A stretch of DNA of 45,987 nucleotides from a virus. A model generated the notes under the pieces. It had not been told where the DNA came from and did not search any database. It worked only from the letters and a program-made list of their open reading frames with translations. Positions within the stretch are counted from its first letter, which is position 1; the number at the start of each line of letters is the position of its first letter. The translations under genes were made by a program, and so were the position numbers. Where the stretch lies: positions 1-45,987 of IMG/VR virus record IMGVR_UViG_3300034105_001039; one strand, 5' to 3'. Of the stretch, positions 7,285-14,278 are shown one piece after another.

Positions 7285-7897
7285 TCTAGTACCAATGGTC
7301 ATTGAGACCGAAGCAAAAGGTGAACGTGCCTATGACATTTATAGCCGGTTGCTCAAGGACCGTGTTGTTATGCTAGATACGGATGTTAACGAGCATACGT
7401 CCAGCTTGTTAGTGGCACAGTTGCTTTTTTTAGAGAGTCAAGGTAATGAAGACATTAACTTGTTTATCAATAGCCCTGGGGGCTCCGTTACTGCTGGCCT
7501 TGCTATTTACGATACCATGCAGTTTATTAGACCCGACGTCGCCACATACGTTATGGGACAAGCCTGTAGTATGGGCTCATTCCTTGCTCAAGCCGGCGCA
7601 CCTGGAAAGCGTTTTGTCCTGCCCGAAGCCCGTACAATGATTCACCGTGTTAGTTCTGGTACTCCCGGAACCCGCGGTACTGTACACGTTCAGGAACTGG
7701 AGTTTGAAGACGCACGACGTAGTTTTGAAGAATCTAAGCGTATTAACGAACGCCTAACTGAACTGTATGTCAAGCATAATACCGCTGGAAAAACCTATGC
7801 TCAACTTTATGAAGCTATGAAATTTGATACGTTTTTGAGTGCTGCAGAAGCTGTAGAGTACGGATTGGCTGATAAAGTTATTGAAAAACGCCCATAA
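7277..7897 (+). CDS. clpP: ClpP-like serine protease (peptidase S14)
   Basis: 206 aa, the normal ClpP length. The catalytic Ser98 sits in GQACSMGSFLAQAG, His123 in ARTMIHRV, and Asp184 in MKFDTFLSAAEAVEYGL, all in the canonical order. FINSPGGSVTAGLAIYDTM (about 63-81) is the family's substrate-binding strand. ClpP forms a double-ring barrel that degrades polypeptides fed by AAA+ unfoldases. A phage ClpP could replace or divert the host's degradation machine, or serve in capsid maturation. Its position next to early genes rather than capsid genes favours the first. The visible motifs are intact, so it should be active. Confidence 0.93.
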   Translation: MPNLVPMVIETEAKGERAYDIYSRLLKDRVVMLDTDVNEHTSSLLVAQLLFLESQGNEDINLFINSPGGSVTAGLAIYDTMQFIRPDVATYVMGQACSMGSFLAQAGAPGKRFVLPEARTMIHRVSSGTPGTRGTVHVQELEFEDARRSFEESKRINERLTELYVKHNTAGKTYAQLYEAMKFDTFLSAAEAVEYGLADKVIEKRP

Positions 7898-7920
7898 AGT
7901 GCGTAGATAATGGTTACCCG

Positions 7921-7957
7921 TAGTACACTATAAATACTATTGTCTAGGAGTGTACTA
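7921..7957 (+). promoter_or_regulatory. Hairpin that can hide the ribosome binding site of gene 7957
   Basis: TAGTACACT (7921-7929) and AGTGTACTA (7949-7957) are perfect 9-bp complements. The right arm overlaps the AGGAG Shine-Dalgarno (7946-7950) and the A of the start codon. The late promoter TATAAATA (7929-7936) lies at the left arm/loop junction, so RNA started there would lack the left arm. Only read-through RNA could fold the blocking hairpin, as is known for T4 gene e. Confidence 0.65.
7929..7936 (+). promoter_or_regulatory. T4-type late promoter TATAAATA
   Basis: Exact match to the T4 late promoter consensus. It is 20 bases before ATG 7957, with AGGAG in between. Expected transcription start is about 6 bases past the element, near 7942. 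Confidence 0.7.
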
Positions 7958-8685
7958 TGGCCCGTCAGGCTTTTAATTGGTCCGCATTGGATCGAAACAT
8001 GTTGTACTCAATGCTTTACGAACTCAAATCTGAGATCGTAGATAAACGTCTGACCATAAGCGAAATTACCAAACATATGAGCAAACATATAAAAGCTCAC
8101 TTGCCTGTTAGGGTAGTTAGCAGCAGATATAAACCTGTCAAAAACGGCGAACTCTGGGTAGGTGGTGCATATTATAGTGACCTTGATAGGACTGGTAAAA
8201 AACGATTTATTGAAATCGAACTGGCATTTCCTACCAATACTAACACTATGAAAACTAGTTCCTACCGATGGGACCGTATCTGTGTACTATTTGCAGATAC
8301 CATGTTGCACGAAATTATCCATACTCGTCAATATAGAGCCCGCAATTTTAAAGATATTCCGGGGTACGAAAGTACAGCCTACTATGCCAAAGATCGTAAA
8401 GAGCAAGAGTATTATGGCGATAGAGACGAGATGGGCGCCCACAGTTTCAATCTAGCGCAAGACATGATTGATAAATTTGGGTTCGATACTCGAGCTATTA
8501 AAGAATATTTGGACAGCCCAGTACCAAAACGTATTCGTCCAAACGGCTGGGGACGCTTTATGAAATCATTTGAGTACAATCATGCCCATCCAAAAGTATG
8601 CCAAATGAAGCGTAAGATCATGACTCAGCTAGAAAATGCCCATAACGGTAAACCATTTAAAACATCAAATCACTTGACATATTAG
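7957..8685 (+). CDS. Putative zinc metallopeptidase (HEIIH motif)
   Basis: 242 aa. Residues about 118-122 are HEIIH, the zincin HExxH motif, in the context TMLHEIIHTRQYR. About 30 residues later comes EQEYYGDRDEMGAHSFNLA, where E158 (or D155/D157) could be the third zinc ligand as in gluzincins/SprT-like folds. No signal peptide or membrane segment is seen. The lysine-rich C-terminus (PKVCQMKRKIMTQLE) is basic. The gene has late-gene signals (TATAAATA) and a hairpin over its ribosome binding site, while the flanking genes are early. Possible roles are a virion or head-maturation protease or a lysis factor. I know no characterised member with this sequence. Confidence 0.75.
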   Translation: MARQAFNWSALDRNMLYSMLYELKSEIVDKRLTISEITKHMSKHIKAHLPVRVVSSRYKPVKNGELWVGGAYYSDLDRTGKKRFIEIELAFPTNTNTMKTSSYRWDRICVLFADTMLHEIIHTRQYRARNFKDIPGYESTAYYAKDRKEQEYYGDRDEMGAHSFNLAQDMIDKFGFDTRAIKEYLDSPVPKRIRPNGWGRFMKSFEYNHAHPKVCQMKRKIMTQLENAHNGKPFKTSNHLTY

Positions 8686-8702
8686 TCTCTAGGCTGTATA
8701 AT
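8674..8702 (+). promoter_or_regulatory. Consensus sigma70 promoter for DNA ligase
   Basis: TTGACA (8674-8679), 17-base spacer, TATAAT (8697-8702). It overlaps the end of the metallopeptidase gene, so ligase can be made early without reading through it. Confidence 0.88.
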
Positions 8703-8735
8703 AAACAATTATACAGTTAATTATCGGAGTCAAAC

Positions 8736-10049
8736 ATGAGTCATTGTGCTAATCATATTTGGTCGCTGGAAATCCATCCTTCTCGCCTTAATAAAGAAGC
8801 TATTATTGAAGCTATTGCCAAAGAAGGAAATGACGAGTTCTTTCATGGGTGTCAGTTGGCACTAGATCCTATGGTTACATTTGGTATTAAACAAGTAAAG
8901 GAAAAACATGATCAAGACGGCCCTGGGCTACCTTGGAATACTTTTGTTAGCATCATTGGCGGTTTTCGTAATCGTACAGTCACCGGGAATGCTGCAAGAG
9001 ATACACTTGAGGAAATGATGGCATTGGCCACTAAGGCCGAATGGAATGGTTGGTATCGACGTATCCTTATTAAAGATTTACGTTGCGGTACTAGTGAAAA
9101 AACAATTAACAAGGTTGTAGAAAAAGATTATGCCGCTTATGCTATACCTATCTTCAGTTGTCAGCTTGCTCATGATAGTGCTAATCACGAAACGAAGGTC
9201 ACGGGTGAGAAAATTCTCGAAGTTAAGCTGGATGGGGTTCGAGTTATTACTATTGTATATCCTGATGGGCATGTCGATCAGTTTAGCCGTAATGGAAAAG
9301 AATTAGTGAACTTTCCACATGTCAAAGATCAAATCTCTGCAGTAGTTAAACAAGATCCGCCGCCTTATCCTGTAGTACTAGATGGTGAGATCATGAGTGG
9401 TACTTTCCAAGATTTGATGAAACAGATTCATCGCAAGAGCAGTGCCAAAGCTAATGATGCGGTACTCAACTTGTTTGACTTTATTCCGCTTGCTGACTTT
9501 GAAAAAGGCGAATGGGATAAATCTCAAACAACTCGTAGTATGATGCTCAAAGCATGGTTTGAAAAGAATGAAGCGGCCTTGCCTAACGTAACAGTCGTAG
9601 CACAAGAACTAGTTGACTTAGATTCAGATGCAGGGCAGACACGTTACAAGGAAATTAATGCGTTAGCTATTGCTGGTGGATACGAAGGAATTATGCTTAA
9701 AGATCCCGAAGCAGATTATAAGTGTAAACGCTCAGTGGCGTGGCTCAAATTAAAGCCATTCATTGAGGTAAGTCTAACTGTAGTTTCTACAGAAGAAGGC
9801 ACTGGTCGTAATGTAGGAAAAATGGGTGCATTAGTGTGCGAAGGTGTTGATGACGGTAAGGATATTCGTGTCAATGTTGGTAGTGGCTTTTCTGATCAAC
9901 AACGAGACGACTTTTGGAATTGCAGAGTTGATGGTCAAATTGTAGAAGTTCGTGCTGATGCTATTACTCAGAATCAAGATGGTACATACAGTCTGCGATT
10001 CCCACGCTTTAAATCATTCCGGGGGTTTGAACTAGGAGAGAAAATATGA
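8736..10049 (+). CDS. ATP-dependent DNA ligase
   Basis: 437 aa, single-subunit phage-size ligase. Nucleotidyltransferase motifs in order: motif I EVKLDGVR with the adenylated Lys about 164, Ia SRNGKE (about 184-189), III LDGEIM (about 215-220), IV EGIMLK (about 316-321), V WLKLKP (about 335-340). An OB-fold C-terminus follows (GKDIRVNVGSGF). It seals nicks with ATP during replication and repair, the role of T4 gp30. The N-terminal domain (about 1-155) is helical as in T4-type ligases. Preceded by its own consensus promoter and a CGGAG ribosome binding site. The stop overlaps the next ATG (ATGA). Confidence 0.95.
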   Translation: MSHCANHIWSLEIHPSRLNKEAIIEAIAKEGNDEFFHGCQLALDPMVTFGIKQVKEKHDQDGPGLPWNTFVSIIGGFRNRTVTGNAARDTLEEMMALATKAEWNGWYRRILIKDLRCGTSEKTINKVVEKDYAAYAIPIFSCQLAHDSANHETKVTGEKILEVKLDGVRVITIVYPDGHVDQFSRNGKELVNFPHVKDQISAVVKQDPPPYPVVLDGEIMSGTFQDLMKQIHRKSSAKANDAVLNLFDFIPLADFEKGEWDKSQTTRSMMLKAWFEKNEAALPNVTVVAQELVDLDSDAGQTRYKEINALAIAGGYEGIMLKDPEADYKCKRSVAWLKLKPFIEVSLTVVSTEEGTGRNVGKMGALVCEGVDDGKDIRVNVGSGFSDQQRDDFWNCRVDGQIVEVRADAITQNQDGTYSLRFPRFKSFRGFELGEKI

Positions 10050-10216
10050 TTGGCAGTCATTGGAAAGATAAAAACAATAATAAATTTGTAGTGTTACATG
10101 AGGTTGTTGTAGATGGACATGTTTGGGTACATTATAGAGATGCGTTAGGAGATCCTCCTACTGAGCATAGTTGTTATAAAATAAGTTTTTTAGAGCAGTT
10201 CACGCAGGTAGATTAA
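10046..10216 (+). CDS. Small hypothetical protein, 56 aa
   Basis: ATG 10046 overlaps the ligase stop (ATGA), with AGGAGAG 5 bases upstream. The product, MIGSHWKDKNNNKFVVLHEVVV...FTQVD, has the look of a small beta-barrel: alternating hydrophobics, then VDGHVWVHYRDALGDPPTEHSCYKI as separate strands. Phages carry many such small 'WxDxxGxxFxVL...VHYR' proteins without known function. The TAA stop overlaps the late promoter core for the next gene. Confidence 0.68.
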   Translation: MIGSHWKDKNNNKFVVLHEVVVDGHVWVHYRDALGDPPTEHSCYKISFLEQFTQVD

Positions 10217-10219
10217 ATA
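10212..10219 (+). promoter_or_regulatory. Late promoter-like ATTAAATA
   Basis: ATTAAATA is followed after 21 bases, which include AGGAG, by ATG 10241. Same spacing and core as the other TAAATA elements in this window. Confidence 0.5.
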
Positions 10220-10240
10220 TATTTTCAAAAGGAGTAATTT

Positions 10241-10927
10241 ATGTTTGGAACAAATTATACAGGTGGGATGTCATATCGTTCCGCCACTGAGATTAACTCG
10301 GCAATGGGCAGAGTTTATGGTAACATGAGTCTAGCGGTGCTGACCAGTATGGTTGTCAGTTACTTAGTAGGCACGTCACCCGAATTACTGGCATTCTTTT
10401 TTACTGGTGTTTTAAAGTGGATTGTGATTTTTGCACCACTAGTGGCAATCCTTGCCTATAGTTTTGTCAGTGACAATTGGTCACGTAGTGGTCTACAGTT
10501 ATTCCTACACGGTTTTGCCGCATTAATGGGATTGAGTTTTGCCACTATATTTGCCGTATTCACTATGGGAAGTATTGTAAGTGCATTTATGGGTGCGGCA
10601 GTACTATTCGGAGTAATGAGTGGCTATGGATACTTTACTAAAAAGGACCTTAGTGGAGTTGGGCAATTTATGATCATTGGATTGATTGCCATTATCATTG
10701 CCAGCATCATTAATATCTTCATTGGTAGTACTGTGATGCAAATGGTGATTAGTGCCCTGGCAATTATTATCTTCCTCGGCTTAACTGCCTACGACACACA
10801 GCGTATTCGCGAAATGGTCAGTATAGAAACAGATGGGCGTGAAGAAGTTCGCGGCGCTTTGACTTTGTACATGGACTTCATTAACTTGTTTATTAACCTA
10901 TTACAGCTATTCGGCGATAGAAAATAA
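10241..10927 (+). CDS. Bax inhibitor-1/YccA family membrane protein
   Basis: 228 aa with about seven hydrophobic membrane segments starting near residue 30 (LAVLTSMVVSYLVG), then LKWIVIFAPLVAILAYSF, and so on to a C-terminal helix. The C-terminal signature is typical of the BI-1/UPF0005 family: FLGLTAYDTQRIREM followed by GALTLYMDFINLFINL. In this family, conserved Asp residues form a pH-sensitive pore switch, and bacterial members (YccA, YbhL, BsYetJ) affect calcium leak or the FtsH protease. YccA is an FtsH inhibitor-like substrate in E. coli. A phage copy could protect membrane proteins from FtsH or alter membrane ion flow before lysis; both are inference. AGGAG ribosome binding site and a TAAATA element upstream suggest late expression. 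Confidence 0.9.
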   Translation: MFGTNYTGGMSYRSATEINSAMGRVYGNMSLAVLTSMVVSYLVGTSPELLAFFFTGVLKWIVIFAPLVAILAYSFVSDNWSRSGLQLFLHGFAALMGLSFATIFAVFTMGSIVSAFMGAAVLFGVMSGYGYFTKKDLSGVGQFMIIGLIAIIIASIINIFIGSTVMQMVISALAIIIFLGLTAYDTQRIREMVSIETDGREEVRGALTLYMDFINLFINLLQLFGDRK

Positions 10928-10928
10928 A

Positions 10929-11771
10929 ATGGCACAACACTCACGATATTGGTCATGCACACCTTTTGCAGACTGGCTTCGCGGCACTAAAAAGCTCAGC
11001 GCAGGTACAGCCGAAGAGTGGGACGAGTGGACTACTGCGGCCCAAATGAAGCATAACTTTCGCTACTGGTTAGCTGAAGAAGCCCTTGGTCACATCCAGG
11101 ATTTTGTAACATGGCCTATTAGAAAGATTTACGATGCGAAATACTATATTAATAACCGTTGGGTTACTAGGACTCATGCTCTTACTGCTCATCCTAGGGA
11201 TATCAAGCCTGGTACTTGGTCAGATGTTGGGAACCGTTTTCTCCCATGTCTTTTTAATGAACTAGTTGACTTTGTGGAAATTGAATCAGCATGGAGTCAC
11301 ATTGCTTGGGGTAGTGCAGAAGATAAAGCAAAGTACAAGGCACCGTTCTGGGCTAGTGGTTGGTTCCGTTGGCGTACTTGGCGTTGTCCGCAGGCAGGTC
11401 TTGATCACTTAGATTGGGCAATGACCTTAACTAATACCGACTGGTGTAAGCCCGAAGATCCTAACTATGGTAAGCCTACTGATCAAGCACTTCGAGCCAA
11501 AGAACTCAAAGAGCTATACCTATGGTGGACTGTGACCTATCGCAATAGACCCGATCCATATGATGCTAGTGGGTGGACTGAGTACTGTGAAGCAAGTCGG
11601 CTAGCCAATGGTGGTAAGCTGAGTTGGATGAGTGCTGACAAGACTCCCGAACTTAAAAAGCAGAGTGACAAGGCTCACAAACTGCTACGGAAGATTGAAG
11701 AAGCCTACGAAAAAGAAGATGAAGCTATGACGATTCGATTGATTAAAGCTAGGAATAGTCTATGGACTTGA
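10929..11771 (+). CDS. Hypothetical Trp-rich protein, 280 aa
   Basis: Follows the BI-1-like gene by one base, probably co-translated. Very rich in Trp (RYWSCTPFADWLRG, then FWASGWFRWRTWRC). The central HIAWGSAEDKAKYKAPFW segment is followed by a helical, charged C-terminus (SDKAHKLLRKIEEAYEKEDE). No signal peptide or clear membrane segment is seen. I recognise no domain. The end overlaps the next gene by 10 bases. Confidence 0.75.
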   Translation: MAQHSRYWSCTPFADWLRGTKKLSAGTAEEWDEWTTAAQMKHNFRYWLAEEALGHIQDFVTWPIRKIYDAKYYINNRWVTRTHALTAHPRDIKPGTWSDVGNRFLPCLFNELVDFVEIESAWSHIAWGSAEDKAKYKAPFWASGWFRWRTWRCPQAGLDHLDWAMTLTNTDWCKPEDPNYGKPTDQALRAKELKELYLWWTVTYRNRPDPYDASGWTEYCEASRLANGGKLSWMSADKTPELKKQSDKAHKLLRKIEEAYEKEDEAMTIRLIKARNSLWT

Positions 11772-12121
11772 CATTACAAATTCCCGCAGAAGGTATAATG
11801 AAAACAAACGATTGGGGAGACTCAAAAGTTTATCGAATTGCCTGCGGGTGCGGTGACGAGGATCATAATCATAATATGTGGGTAGAAGCAGATGATCATG
11901 CTATCGTTGTTACTATCTATACAACTGGCAAGACCAATTGGTGGAGTAAAACTCGCTGGTATCATATTTGGACTCTACTTACTAAGGGCTATATCGATAC
12001 TGAGTCAAGTGTACATTTAACTCGTCAACAGGCTGTTAACTACGCCAATACGTTAACCAGTGCCATAGAAGATGTAGAACAATTTAGAAAAGATCGCCAA
12101 ACGGTGTCAACTAAGCTGTAA
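11762..12121 (+). CDS. Hypothetical protein, 119 aa
   Basis: The start at 11762 overlaps the previous gene. A second ATG at 11798 (preceded by GAAGG) would give a 107-aa form, MKTNDWGDSKVYRIACGCG, and is at least as good. ACGCGDEDHNHNMWVEADDH holds two Cys and several His/Asp that could bind a metal. The rest alternates beta strands with a C-terminal helix (ALTSAIEDVEQFRKDRQ). No family recognised. Confidence 0.68.
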   Translation: MDLTLQIPAEGIMKTNDWGDSKVYRIACGCGDEDHNHNMWVEADDHAIVVTIYTTGKTNWWSKTRWYHIWTLLTKGYIDTESSVHLTRQQAVNYANTLTSAIEDVEQFRKDRQTVSTKL

Positions 12122-12137
12122 GCTAAGGCGTTATATA

Positions 12138-12163
12138 TATGTAGGGATAACAATTCTTACATA
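12138..12163 (+). other. Stem-loop in leader of gene 12181
   Basis: TATGTAGG and CTTACATA pair (one G-U) around a 10-base loop, 18 bases before ATG 12181. It lacks a U-tract, so it may be a 5' RNA stabiliser or operator rather than a terminator. A TATATATA stretch just before it could be a weak promoter. Confidence 0.3.
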
Positions 12164-12180
12164 ACCAAAAAGGAAATATT

Positions 12181-12384
12181 ATGAAATTGATCGCAACTTT
12201 AATCGCAACAATGTTTGCCGCAACTGTATTCGCTGCTGAGCCAGCCAAGGCACCATCAACTCCTGCTTCAGCACCGGCTAAAGCTGAAGTTAAGAAGGAC
12301 GAGAAAAAGCCTGCAAAAAGTGACGCTGCAAAGAAAGACGCACCTAAAGCAGACGCAAAAGCCGCTACTACTCCAGCAAAGTAA
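12181..12384 (+). CDS. Small exported Ala/Lys/Pro-rich protein, 67 aa
   Basis: A clean Sec signal peptide is visible (MKLIATLIATMFAATVFAA, cleavage after AxA near residue 19), followed by a low-complexity mature part of Ala, Lys, Pro and Asp (APAKAEVKKDEKKPAKSDA). AAGGAAA ribosome binding site upstream. Similar small Ala/Lys-rich periplasmic proteins occur in proteobacteria, so a host origin is possible. It is followed by a strong terminator at 12401. A related exported protein lies at 12607, so this is a pair. A role at the envelope (buffering, coating, or lysis aid) is possible but not shown. Confidence 0.8.
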   Translation: MKLIATLIATMFAATVFAAEPAKAPSTPASAPAKAEVKKDEKKPAKSDAAKKDAPKADAKAATTPAK

Positions 12385-12385
12385 G

Positions 12386-12559
12386 TTTGACCTAGACGAC
12401 AGTGACCTCATAATAGACGATGAGGTCACTTTTGGTCGTAATCGAAAAGCTGGCGAGTTTGGTAAGATAGTTGATGAAGAACTATCGGACTATATAAAGT
12501 TTCGATTATGGCTAGCTAGACAACGTGCTATGGCGGCATACAGAGAAAAGTGGGCATGA
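12386..12559 (+). pseudogene. Protein-like reading frame without a start codon (57 codons)
   Basis: The frame +1 to the preceding gene reads FDLDDSDLIIDDEVTFGRNR, then GEFGKIVDEELSDYIKFR and LWLARQRAMAAYREKW before a TGA. Its composition looks like a real helical protein end. There is no ATG, GTG or TTG in frame after 12384. The open frame continues upstream only through the signal-peptide gene in an unlikely Leu/Gln/Arg-rich reading. It may be a decayed gene whose front was replaced by the exported-protein gene, or be reached by frameshifting or a rare start. Confidence 0.4.
12401..12433 (+). terminator. Intrinsic terminator after gene 12181
   Basis: AGTGACCTCAT (12401-12411) and ATGAGGTCACT (12420-12430) form an 11-bp perfect stem with an 8-base loop, followed by TTT. 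The U-tract is short. It lies inside the startless reading frame 12386-12559. Confidence 0.6.
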
Positions 12560-12575
12560 CTCACTTTTCTTTTTT
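12544..12575 (+). terminator. Intrinsic terminator before late gene 12607
   Basis: AGAAAAGTG (12544-12552) pairs with CACTTTTCT (12562-12570), followed by TTTTT. It separates the upstream unit from the late promoter at 12577. Confidence 0.75.
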
Positions 12576-12576
12576 G

Positions 12577-12584
12577 GATAAATA
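12577..12584 (+). promoter_or_regulatory. Late promoter-like GATAAATA
   Basis: Lies directly after a terminator U-tract, 22 bases before ATG 12607 with AAGGAG in between. Confidence 0.6.
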
Positions 12585-12606
12585 TTTGATTAGCAAGGAG
12601 ATATTA

Positions 12607-12849
12607 ATGAAACTAATTACAGCTCTAATTTTAACATTAAGTTTTGGATTGGCTTATGCCAATGATAATAAAACTATCGACGCTAACGGGAAAAAAATCG
12701 AAGCCCGTGTGCCAAAATCAGCAAAGATTGATTGTAAAGATAAAGCTAATGCAGAAAAAACTGAGTGCAAAAAGGCAAGTAAAGAAATGCCAAAAGTTGA
12801 GAAACCAAAAGAAACAGCACCAGCAGACGCTAAACCAGCTAAAAAGTAA
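12607..12849 (+). CDS. Small exported Lys-rich protein, 80 aa
   Basis: I chose ATG 12607 rather than an upstream in-frame GTG at 12550, because AAGGAG precedes it and the protein then begins with a Sec signal peptide (MKLITALILTLSFGLAYA, cleavage near residue 18). The mature part contains two Cys (IDCKDKANAEKTECKKA) that could form a disulphide, then a Pro/Lys/Ala tail (KETAPADAKPAKK). The signal peptide and tail resemble gene 12181, so the two may be diverged duplicates. It has its own late-type promoter and terminator, i.e. a single-gene late unit. Function unknown. Confidence 0.82.
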   Translation: MKLITALILTLSFGLAYANDNKTIDANGKKIEARVPKSAKIDCKDKANAEKTECKKASKEMPKVEKPKETAPADAKPAKK

Positions 12850-12857
12850 TAATTTGG

Positions 12858-12900
12858 CCCACCCCGCTGATGTCATAGACTTACGGGTGGGTTTTCTTTT
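12858..12900 (+). terminator. Intrinsic terminator after gene 12607
   Basis: CCCACCC (12858-12864) pairs with GGGTGGG (12885-12891), followed by TTTTCTTTT. GC-rich stem with a clear U-tract, the strongest terminator in this part. Confidence 0.8.
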
Positions 12901-12913
12901 GGCTATTTAATGC

Positions 12914-12942
12914 TTGACTTTTATGTGAGATGACTATATAAT
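12914..12942 (+). promoter_or_regulatory. Sigma70 promoter for gene 12974
   Basis: TTGACT (12914-12919), 17-base spacer, TATAAT (12937-12942), immediately after the terminator at 12858-12900. Leader about 25 bases. Confidence 0.87.
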
Positions 12943-12973
12943 AGTTGTATTGTTAAACACAACGGAGTGAAAA

Positions 12974-14185
12974 ATGGCAACAGTAGCAGGCGTAAAAATT
13001 AAACCCAAGGCAAAAAAAGAATCTAAGCGTATCACCAGTGTTACTATTCGCCAGAATGCGAAGAAGGATCACAGTCCAGTTTGGGAAGGCACTGAAACGC
13101 TTGACGCCGCACAATTTTTACGTCACTGGCATCGTGCTATGGATTACTATCGCCTCGACGGTGATAGCAAATCATTCAAACCTGCTGTTCTTAAATGGAT
13201 GGCTACTATTGGTTGCACGAAAGAAGACATTGCTGCATTTAAGAAAACCAAAGACAATCGATGCTCCACTACTATGGGGTCTATTGCTAGTTGCTTACTG
13301 AGAGGTATGCCAGCTGTACGTGAGGATTTCAACGATGGTCGCGATACGGCAAAGTGGTTACTTGCAGCCATTAGTAAAGTAGTTGAAGAAGGCAAAAACG
13401 ATATCGATGCAGATGAAGTTATAGAAGTTAAGTCTACAGTAGTGCAACCAACGATTCAAGAACGGGTACGTGATGCTGCAATGCGTATGACTGAAGAGAT
13501 TGAAGAAGCTATCGATAGCTTCCAAACAGATCCAGAAAACTTTGATCCAAAGGCATTTAAGATGCTTAACTTGCTCAAAGGTAAAGAAGTTAAGGCAGCT
13601 CATGCACGTTTAATTAAAGGTTACTATGAACGCGATTTAGCTGAACTTACAGAACTTGCTAGCGGCAATGCAGATGAGCAATTGAAAGAAGGCTACAGCC
13701 ATCGTTCAAAGAAGCAGATTAAGAACTTGATTGCGTTCTATCAAGAAATTATGAGTGCTTGTGATATGCTTGCACAAGAAGCTAAGGTCAATCGTGCGCC
13801 ACGTGCTAAGAAGTCAGTACCTGCTGAAAAGTTGGTTGCTAAATTGAAGTTCATGAAGACTAATGAGCCTCTCAAACTAGTAAGTGTTAATCCAGTTGAT
13901 ATCATCGGTGCAGGTGAACTGTGGATCTATAACACTAAGAGTCGTAAGCTAGGCAAGTATGTGGCCGCTGAGTTCCAGACGCTCGGTGTCAAAGGTACTA
14001 GTCTTACCGGGTTTGATGAGCATAAAAGTATCTGCAAGACACTCCGTAAGCCGGAAGATAAATTGAAAGAGTTTAAGGCAGCTGGCAAGATTGCACTGCG
14101 TAAATTCTTAGACGATATTAATGCAACTGATACTAAAATGAACGGTCGCATTAACGAAGAAATTATTTTGCTCAAAGTAGCCTGA
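12974..14185 (+). CDS. Hypothetical protein, 403 aa
   Basis: A strong early-type promoter and GGAGTG ribosome binding site precede it. The N-terminus is very basic (AGVKIKPKAKKESKRITSV). The middle is helical and acidic (MRMTEEIEEAIDSFQ), and a basic Ala/Pro/Lys linker (KVNRAPRAKKSVPAEK) separates a C-terminal globular part (GAGELWIYNTKSRKLG, then GTSLTGFDEHKSI). The helical core plus basic ends suggest binding to nucleic acid, which is inference. I do not recognise a family. As a single-gene early unit beside replication and repair genes, a DNA-metabolism role would fit. Confidence 0.8.
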   Translation: MATVAGVKIKPKAKKESKRITSVTIRQNAKKDHSPVWEGTETLDAAQFLRHWHRAMDYYRLDGDSKSFKPAVLKWMATIGCTKEDIAAFKKTKDNRCSTTMGSIASCLLRGMPAVREDFNDGRDTAKWLLAAISKVVEEGKNDIDADEVIEVKSTVVQPTIQERVRDAAMRMTEEIEEAIDSFQTDPENFDPKAFKMLNLLKGKEVKAAHARLIKGYYERDLAELTELASGNADEQLKEGYSHRSKKQIKNLIAFYQEIMSACDMLAQEAKVNRAPRAKKSVPAEKLVAKLKFMKTNEPLKLVSVNPVDIIGAGELWIYNTKSRKLGKYVAAEFQTLGVKGTSLTGFDEHKSICKTLRKPEDKLKEFKAAGKIALRKFLDDINATDTKMNGRINEEIILLKVA

Positions 14186-14187
14186 GC

Positions 14188-14197
14188 TAAGTACTTA
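14188..14197. other. Perfect 10-bp palindrome in the gap before QueD
   Basis: TAAGTACTTA reads the same on both strands, just after the stop of the 403-aa gene. The rest of the 14186-14278 gap holds a TATATAAA stretch but no convincing -35 box and no terminator U-tract. A small regulator site is possible; chance is also possible in AT-rich DNA. Confidence 0.25.
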
Positions 14198-14278
14198 CAA
14201 GCGGACTTTAACGTCATTCATCCCGCTATATAAACTCTGCATGTCGTCAAACTTGCTACCTTACAAAGGAGACTAGAG

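Noticed and set aside
12550-12606. Upstream GTG start for the second exported protein
   Set aside because: It lies inside the terminator stem and would bury the signal peptide; ATG 12607 has AAGGAG and a late promoter.
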